A DNA stretch of 7,540 bases from Pseudomonadota bacterium (GTDB lineage Bacteria > Pseudomonadota > Gammaproteobacteria > Burkholderiales > Burkholderiaceae_A), in assembly GCA_002684875.1 (NCBI GenBank), contig NYVY01000079.1, forward strand, positions 4,942-12,481, written 5' to 3'. The position numbers and the translations under genes were made by a program. Below are positions 1-6,100 of the stretch, one piece after another (position 1 is the first letter of the stretch; every line of letters begins with the position of its first letter). The notes beneath the pieces are model-generated. The model saw nothing but the letters and a program-made list of their open reading frames with translations, was not told the DNA's origin and did no database searches.

Positions 1-1769
1 GTATTTTTGTTAATAAATTCCTCAGCAGTCGAAATATGAGCGGCTTCTATTATTGTCTCACTTTTTACATCTGCAGCACCTAGTGAAATATTTTGTTCAA
101 TTGTACCTGCTATCAACCATGGTTCCTGAGAAACGTATCCAATATTTTCTCGTATTTCTGAAGGATCTAACTGCCTTATATCAATTCCGTCTATTAAAAT
201 ATTTCCACTTTGTGGAAGGAATAGCTTCGTGACTAACTTACCAATAGTTGTTTTACCAGAACCTACTCTGCCGATAATACCAATTCTTTCACCGCTTTTT
301 ACCTTAAAAGAAATATTCTCAATTGCATTGTTATCTTGCTTCGGGTAACTGTAGCAAACATTTTCAAATGTTATGTCACCCGTATATCTTTCCCTACGCA
401 TGAATTCATTACCTTTTGCATGTTCTGTCGGCTGCTTCATTAATCCATCTAAAGATTTATAACCTGAGATAATCTGATTCAGCCTCGACAACAACTGAGC
501 GAGTTGTACAAAAGGTAAAAGAGCTTTCCCAGACAAAATTGTGCAGGCAATAATTGCTCCATATCCATACTCCCCTGTAGTTACAGTTATAGCGCCGACG
601 GTTACAACGGAAATTTGCACCCCTTGTTGAATCTCTGCTGTTAAATTCGTTGAAAAAAAAGTGTGTCTTTTTGTCTCGTCAGCACTTTTTGCTTGTTGAG
701 TAACGACACTTTTAAATCGTTTCCGAAGTAGACCACCAGCACCTAAAAGCTTTACGGTTTCCAAACCCGAGAGTGTTTCAACTAGCACAGAGTGCTTATC
801 ATGTGCCTCTTGTTGTGCGCTTTCAGACAACGTTTTTAACCTTGGCTGCATAAAAAGTGTAATTACAATCAACAAAAATATGCCTATGCCAACTGGAATT
901 ACCATATGGCCACCTACATACCAGATAAAAAATAGGAAAATACAAGCGAACGGCATATCAATTATCGAAACGAGAGTTGCAGAAGTAAAAAACTCTCTAA
1001 TTTGTTCATACTCCTTTAAAATGCTTGCTAACGTGCCAACTGAGCCTTTCTTTGTATCATGCTTCATATCAATAATCTGCCCAAATAGCCGGTCGGCAAT
1101 GACAATATCTGATTCTATTCCAGCAATTCCCAACAAACGAGATCTTACAGTTTTTATTGCATAGTCAGCAGATAGTAATACAACCATTCCAAGCACCAAC
1201 ATATAAAGAGATGACATGGCGTTAGCTGGAATAATTCTGTTGTAAACAATCAATGCGAACAAAGAAGTTCCCACGGCAAAAACATTGGTTAACAATGAAG
1301 CTAGACCAGCCTGTAACAAAAACTTTCGGTTTTTCCATAATGGAGCGTAAAACCAATGACTTTCAATACCTGGTATAACTGCAACTTCCTCTTTCTCTCT
1401 CTCATAAAATCTATAAAGGATTTGTGATTCATAGATTTTTAGCATTGGAAGCATTTCTTGCCAAGTACCAGAAAGATCACCACCCAATTCATTAAAGAAA
1501 ACTGTTTGTCTTAGTTCATCAAAAGAAAATATAAAGGTTTTTTCAGCAACAAAGATAACCCCTACACCTCTGAAACGGTCAAAGTCAATATCTTGAATCC
1601 TATCAATTTTTTCATGGTCAATAGCACAATCACTAAGGCAATCACAAAGCCAGGTGGCATCTTTTTTCTCTTCAGTCGTTCCTGAGAGTGCTCTTGCCTC
1701 AGCTGGAGTTATAGAGGCATCAAATCTTAATGTTATCTGATAAATTAATTCATCAAAATCGACCTTCAT
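1..1769 (-). CDS. Type I secretion ABC transporter/permease, LapB/HlyB-like (3' end cut off by window)
   Basis: Inner-membrane ABC exporter that would energise transfer of the large neighbouring protein through a HlyD-type adaptor and the TolC-like channel. The frame is open from ATG 1767-1769 to base 1, giving 589 full codons. Residues 1-135 are a soluble N-terminal domain where related exporters carry a C39 peptidase or C39-like domain; I cannot see a C39 catalytic motif. HWFYAPLWKNR (138-148) is the usual entry to the membrane domain. Hydrophobic segments lie near 150-176, 186-205, 264-287, 289-306, 379-396 and 400-425. Family motifs include VYNRIIP (175-181) and ETLSGLETVKLLGA. The nucleotide-binding domain shows an A-loop tyrosine in YSYP (Y475), Walker A GRVGSGKT (500-507, K506) and Q-loop glutamine Q548. 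The signature, Walker B and H-loop motifs lie beyond the edge; relatives run about 700 residues. The start is chosen because it lies one base after the TolC-like stop. No strong Shine-Dalgarno sequence is visible, so coupled translation is likely. Confidence 0.93.
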   Translation of the reverse strand, partial: MKVDFDELIYQITLRFDASITPAEARALSGTTEEKKDATWLCDCLSDCAIDHEKIDRIQDIDFDRFRGVGVIFVAEKTFIFSFDELRQTVFFNELGGDLSGTWQEMLPMLKIYESQILYRFYEREKEEVAVIPGIESHWFYAPLWKNRKFLLQAGLASLLTNVFAVGTSLFALIVYNRIIPANAMSSLYMLVLGMVVLLSADYAIKTVRSRLLGIAGIESDIVIADRLFGQIIDMKHDTKKGSVGTLASILKEYEQIREFFTSATLVSIIDMPFACIFLFFIWYVGGHMVIPVGIGIFLLIVITLFMQPRLKTLSESAQQEAHDKHSVLVETLSGLETVKLLGAGGLLRKRFKSVVTQQAKSADETKRHTFFSTNLTAEIQQGVQISVVTVGAITVTTGEYGYGAIIACTILSGKALLPFVQLAQLLSRLNQIISGYKSLDGLMKQPTEHAKGNEFMRRERYTGDITFENVCYSYPKQDNNAIENISFKVKSGERIGIIGRVGSGKTTIGKLVTKLFLPQSGNILIDGIDIRQLDPSEIRENIGYVSQEPWLIAGTIEQNISLGAADVKSETIIEAAHISTAEEFINKN

Positions 1770-1773
1770 CTTA
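1767..1773 (-). other. TAA-G-ATG junction, coupled start of the ABC transporter
   Basis: The TolC-like gene stops with TAA at 1771-1773 and the ABC gene begins with ATG at 1767-1769, one base later. No purine-rich Shine-Dalgarno sequence is seen just upstream, so termination-reinitiation is the likely route. The arrangement supports one polycistronic message. Confidence 0.8.
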
Positions 1774-3132
1774 AGCGCCAAGGTCAAATGTTTCTAACAA
1801 CAATCCAAAACTGGCTAACATTTTGTAATAGTTTATATTCTTATCAACCATTGCATCAACCAAATTTTTGGCGGCATTTAAATATTCTTCCTGAGACCTA
1901 AAAAGATCATTAATTGAAGCTTTGTTAAGTTCAAACAATTCTTTATTCACTCTGTTCGAAAGCTTAGCTCCCTTTACAAGCTCAGACCTTGATAAGACAA
2001 GAGCTGCATGCGCATCAAAAGCATGAACGCTTTGTTCTAATTCCGTAACTAGCTCGCGCTTAATTCTTTCTAATTCAAAATTTAGAGCATTTACACGAAA
2101 TCCTGCTTGCGAAACTTTTGATGCCTTCTCAAATCCAGTAAAAATATCTAATTGATAAGTTAACAATAAACTAGATTGTTCCTGAGGAGACAATAAATTT
2201 GTATCTGTATTTTGGTATCCTGCCTGCAAATTAAACCGACCAAAACCACCCCTCTTTTCAGCCTGGAAATTTAACTTTGCAGCATCAACTTGATTGGTCA
2301 TTTCCCGTATTTTGAAGTTTCTAGATAATGTATCTTCGGTAACATCAAATGTTTTACTATCTATTATCGGCAACTGAGTTAATCGAACTTCAGGAATTTT
2401 TGTACCAAAAAACTCTGCTAATTTTGACTTATTATCTTTAAGCGATTTTACTTGCAAAGGGATTTTATCAAGTGCATCTGATAGCTTTGTTTCAGCTCGG
2501 ATCACATCTGCGTTACTACTACCTCCAAGTGCTTCTCTCTGACGCATAGATTCTAGAAAACCATTTCTAGTATCTACGAAACCCTGAGAAAGTAAAAGTA
2601 AAGTTTTAGCTCTATACACTTCATGGACAGTGGATATAATTTGTAATAATAACTCTGTTCTCTGATTATCAATTTTTGCTTGATTCGATACCTCTTCTTT
2701 TTTAGAAGCATTATACTGACGTTTTGTTACCCCAAAATCAAAAACAAGCTGGTTAATGTTTAAACTATAACTTTGAGACGAACGATCATTGTTAAATCCA
2801 CCAGATTTTATCCCACCACCAACGGACGAAGTCACTCTTGGTAAAAATCTAGCGAAAACTTCCTTTTTTTTCTCTTCAAGTAGCTTAAGGCTTTCCAATG
2901 TCTGCAAAAACAAAGGGGTTGAACTAAACGGTTCTGAAACCATACGCTTTAGTGCTTTAAAGTCAGCCAACCTACTTTGATCTTTTGCTTGTAAAACTAA
3001 CGTCTCAACAATAGAGTTCAACTCAGTATCATCTTTCACAGGTTTTACCAAGTCAGAACCCTGCACTTTAGCTGAAAATGAAATAAAACAAATAATACAA
3101 AATAGTATCTTAAATTCTATGGATCGTATCAT
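1771..3132 (-). CDS. TolC-family outer-membrane efflux/secretion channel
   Basis: Outer-membrane channel-tunnel protein that would form the exit duct of the type I secretion system. It has 453 residues, close to the usual size for the family. Residues 1-25 look like a Sec signal peptide: a short charged start, a hydrophobic core ILFCIICFISFSA (9-21), and likely cleavage near VQG/S; no lipobox is present. The mature part shows the duplicated OMF plan. Each half has two amphipathic beta-strands (about 97-112 and 121-134; about 299-310 and 320-333) flanked by long helices. The halves also carry paired motifs of the type GGSSNADVIRAETKLSDA (203-220) and ELNKASINDLFRSQEEYLNA (401-420). The end, YYKMLASFGLLLE (435-447), is typical of the family. 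It overlaps the upstream substrate gene by 23 bases in another frame and ends one base before the ABC gene, so the three are probably one operon. The tight linkage suggests a dedicated channel, not the general housekeeping TolC. Confidence 0.92.
   Translation of the reverse strand: MIRSIEFKILFCIICFISFSAKVQGSDLVKPVKDDTELNSIVETLVLQAKDQSRLADFKALKRMVSEPFSSTPLFLQTLESLKLLEEKKKEVFARFLPRVTSSVGGGIKSGGFNNDRSSQSYSLNINQLVFDFGVTKRQYNASKKEEVSNQAKIDNQRTELLLQIISTVHEVYRAKTLLLLSQGFVDTRNGFLESMRQREALGGSSNADVIRAETKLSDALDKIPLQVKSLKDNKSKLAEFFGTKIPEVRLTQLPIIDSKTFDVTEDTLSRNFKIREMTNQVDAAKLNFQAEKRGGFGRFNLQAGYQNTDTNLLSPQEQSSLLLTYQLDIFTGFEKASKVSQAGFRVNALNFELERIKRELVTELEQSVHAFDAHAALVLSRSELVKGAKLSNRVNKELFELNKASINDLFRSQEEYLNAAKNLVDAMVDKNINYYKMLASFGLLLETFDLGA
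3110..3132 (-). other. 23-base overlap between substrate and TolC-like genes
   Basis: The TolC-like ATG (3130-3132) lies inside the last codons of the adhesin, whose TAA is at 3110-3112, in a different frame. Only a weak GGA about 8 bases upstream could serve as a ribosome site. This suggests translation of the channel is coupled to that of the substrate. Confidence 0.8.
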
Positions 3133-6100
3133 TCATTAAATCCATATCTGTTGAATTAAAAATGCCATATTCAGGCATTAGAATAGCGGCCGTGTAAAGT
3201 TTCTCTTGTGAGTCATCTTCTACCACTAGTAATGCTAAATCATCATCAGAATAAACGGAATACTCTGATTGTTCCGAGAAACCAGATAGAACAATGGAAT
3301 CTGCATTATTTTCTCCTGAGACGCTAAAGTCATCAATGGTTCCAGCAATGGCAACATCTTCTTTATCAATAGAGTTTCGGACTAGAAGATTTTCTAACCT
3401 TGAGTTCATATCCTCTTTCGATCTATCGTCGCTTATCAAACTATCAGGCTCACTAACTGTCTCAGAATGAATAATAAAGACATCATCTCCTTTACCACCG
3501 CTAAGGTTATCCCCTTGTTTAGAATCCAATATATCAATATAAATAATATCGCTATATTCTCCACCCGACAAATCATCAAAACCCTCACCACCGTGAATTA
3601 CTGTTCCTGATCCATCTTCTGAATAAGAGTTAGCAAAAATAAAATCATCTCCCACTGTCCCGACTATCGCATCAGGAACAGACGTTATTTCTACTCCGTG
3701 AATATCTTTATTAGTAGAAATAACAGTACCAAAAGCTGGATCTATATATGTAGTATCGTCAGGTTTTCCAAATTCTGAAAAATTAGTTGATGGATTAACA
3801 TCAAAATCAGAAAATCCAAATAACATCTCCCGATAAGTATCTTCATTTTTAATTTTTGAAGCATCTGGAATAATAATAATCTCTTCACGAAGTTCAAACT
3901 CAGCAACATCTCTATGTTGTCCAACTACGTCCTGTGCCTCAACTAAAATGTGAGCTTCAATTGGCTTTGTAAAATCGTATCGTAAACTTTCCTGCTGCAA
4001 AGCTTCAGCAACATCTTCATGCTTACTTGCAATTTCAATCAAATCAATTGTTTGTTCTGTTCGAAAGTCATCAGCAAAAAGACCCTCATCATAAATCACA
4101 ATATCGCCCTGTTGCAATGAAATATTCCCACGAATTATCTCAGAATTAGATCCAGTTGGATCTAATTCCAAAAAGATTTCTCTTCCATCGGATACAAATT
4201 TAATATTTTCTTGCTGACTATTATTTCCTAAAACTCCTGTGCTTATAGTTGGGGCATCGACGACAGGGAGCAAGAAAAATTCTGACCTATAAGTTTGACT
4301 GGAAAATTCTATTCCATCTCCAGCTTTAAAATCTACAAACTGAAGACCATTAATGTTCTCATTTGGATTAACCCCAACATCTGATACCACACCGTCTACA
4401 GTAAAATTCACTACACTATCAACAGACTGAAGACCAAGCCTATCTCCTTCTGTCAAATAAATAGGAGAGAAATCGTTTGTATCTGAATTATAAAAAATAT
4501 CAATGCCATCACTGAGCGTAACTATCTCTATCTCAGAAAATAGATCTCCATCTTTATCTGAATAGTAGGTGTAACCAAATTCTTCAGGCGTTAGGATTAA
4601 ATTGATATCCTCCGTACCATCAGTTCTTAAAACTGGTACCTCACCATTAGGTCCTTCAAGCGTAGGCGCACTGTTAGCTTTAAAATCAATTGAAAGTTTC
4701 TGGGCGACAACATCTGGGTTTCCTGTGTCAGCAACATTCACGAGACTATTATCAGCAATTGTCACTGTATATTCAGTATTTAAAGTTTCTCCATCGGACA
4801 AACTATCAAAAATATCAGCTGTATCTGAAATATACCATTCAAACTCATAGCTACCAGCATCAAGTAAAGGTCCATTAACTTCGACCTCTAATCCATCAAT
4901 TGTTGCTTCAGAAAGATTGTTGCCTTGTCCAAAACCTCCATTAACACTAGTTGAGTAATAGCCAGGTCCATTTTCGCCATAATCAAAAAAACCAACGGTT
5001 GGAGCAAAATCTCCAACTCCGAAGTCAACAAGGTTTTCATAAAATCCATCATTATTCACACCCACTGATGCATATTGATAACCCAGTATTTGCTGAAGAA
5101 AACCAGCGGACTCCAAATAACCTCCTCCTACTCCGTATCCGTTCAACTGAATATCAGAGTAAAACCCCGATGAACCGCTCTCACCAAATGCAACCTCATA
5201 AGGTTGATTAACGCCAAAATAAACACCTGTTCCGATCTCTGTTTGAATTATTTGTTCATAGGTGCCAGCTCCTTCATCCCCATATTTGGCGAAGTTAGTG
5301 TATTCTATCTCCCATACACTTTCCCCAGTTTCGATATCCTTGATCACAAACTCTATTGGTATTTCTTCTCCGTAGTTCATGCCAATATCGCTTGATACTG
5401 AAAAAGAGAGTTGATCATTAACATCTCTCTCAAAAATCTGGAAACTACCGAACCCCTCACTATCCCTTCCTTGTCTGAGTAAAATATCAACATCTTCTGG
5501 CAAAGCTACAAATATCTCAGGCTGGTCATCTGTCCCAAGTACATTGAGTTGAATTCCTAAATTTAACTCTTCACTAGTCACACCAAAAAACTCTTCCTCA
5601 AGTTTAATATCATAATTTATTTGCAAGAGTTCATCAGCCGACAAATATTCCAAATCACTTGCTAAGACAGAATAGGACCACGTCATTTCTTGTAGTGAGC
5701 TATCTGATGGATTTTCAAAACTTACATCTAATCGTCCTGGTTGATTAGTCAGACCAAGATTTGATATTTCCGCATGATAGGCACTATTGCTATCATTTTG
5801 TAAAATTACGGTGCCTTGAGTTACAAGCTCGATATCGGTTCCTCGAGGATCAATACTTGACTCCTCAACGATAGAGCCGTTAAAGTTTGAACCCTCTGGA
5901 ACAACTTCCAACTCTATATTAACGTTTATCCCTTCTGACTCTAATGTTTCAATTTGTTCGGTTGTTAATCCTTCTTCATTTGTTTTAACTCGAGAAAAAT
6001 CCAATCCATCAATAGATGCGAGTTCCAAGGCAACGCTGCCTGGCACGTGACTATAGCTGGATGGATCCAAACCTTCAATAAGAACAACTTGGGATTGAAA

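Noticed and set aside
880..1164. Plus-strand open frame of 94 codons.
   Set aside because: It lies wholly opposite the ABC transporter membrane domain, which has clear family motifs; the translation shows no recognisable domain.
3161..3179. Inverted repeat AATGCC/GGCATT with a 7-base loop, followed on the minus strand by a T-rich run, like a weak intrinsic terminator about 50 bases before the adhesin stop.
   Set aside because: The stem is only 6 bp and AT-rich, it lies inside the coding sequence, and the T run is broken by A. Chance is likely in this composition, though an attenuator between substrate and exporter genes cannot be excluded.
3742..3924. Minus-strand open frame of 60 codons inside the adhesin in another frame.
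   Set aside because: It is fully nested in the adhesin coding region, with no motif or ribosome site to support it.
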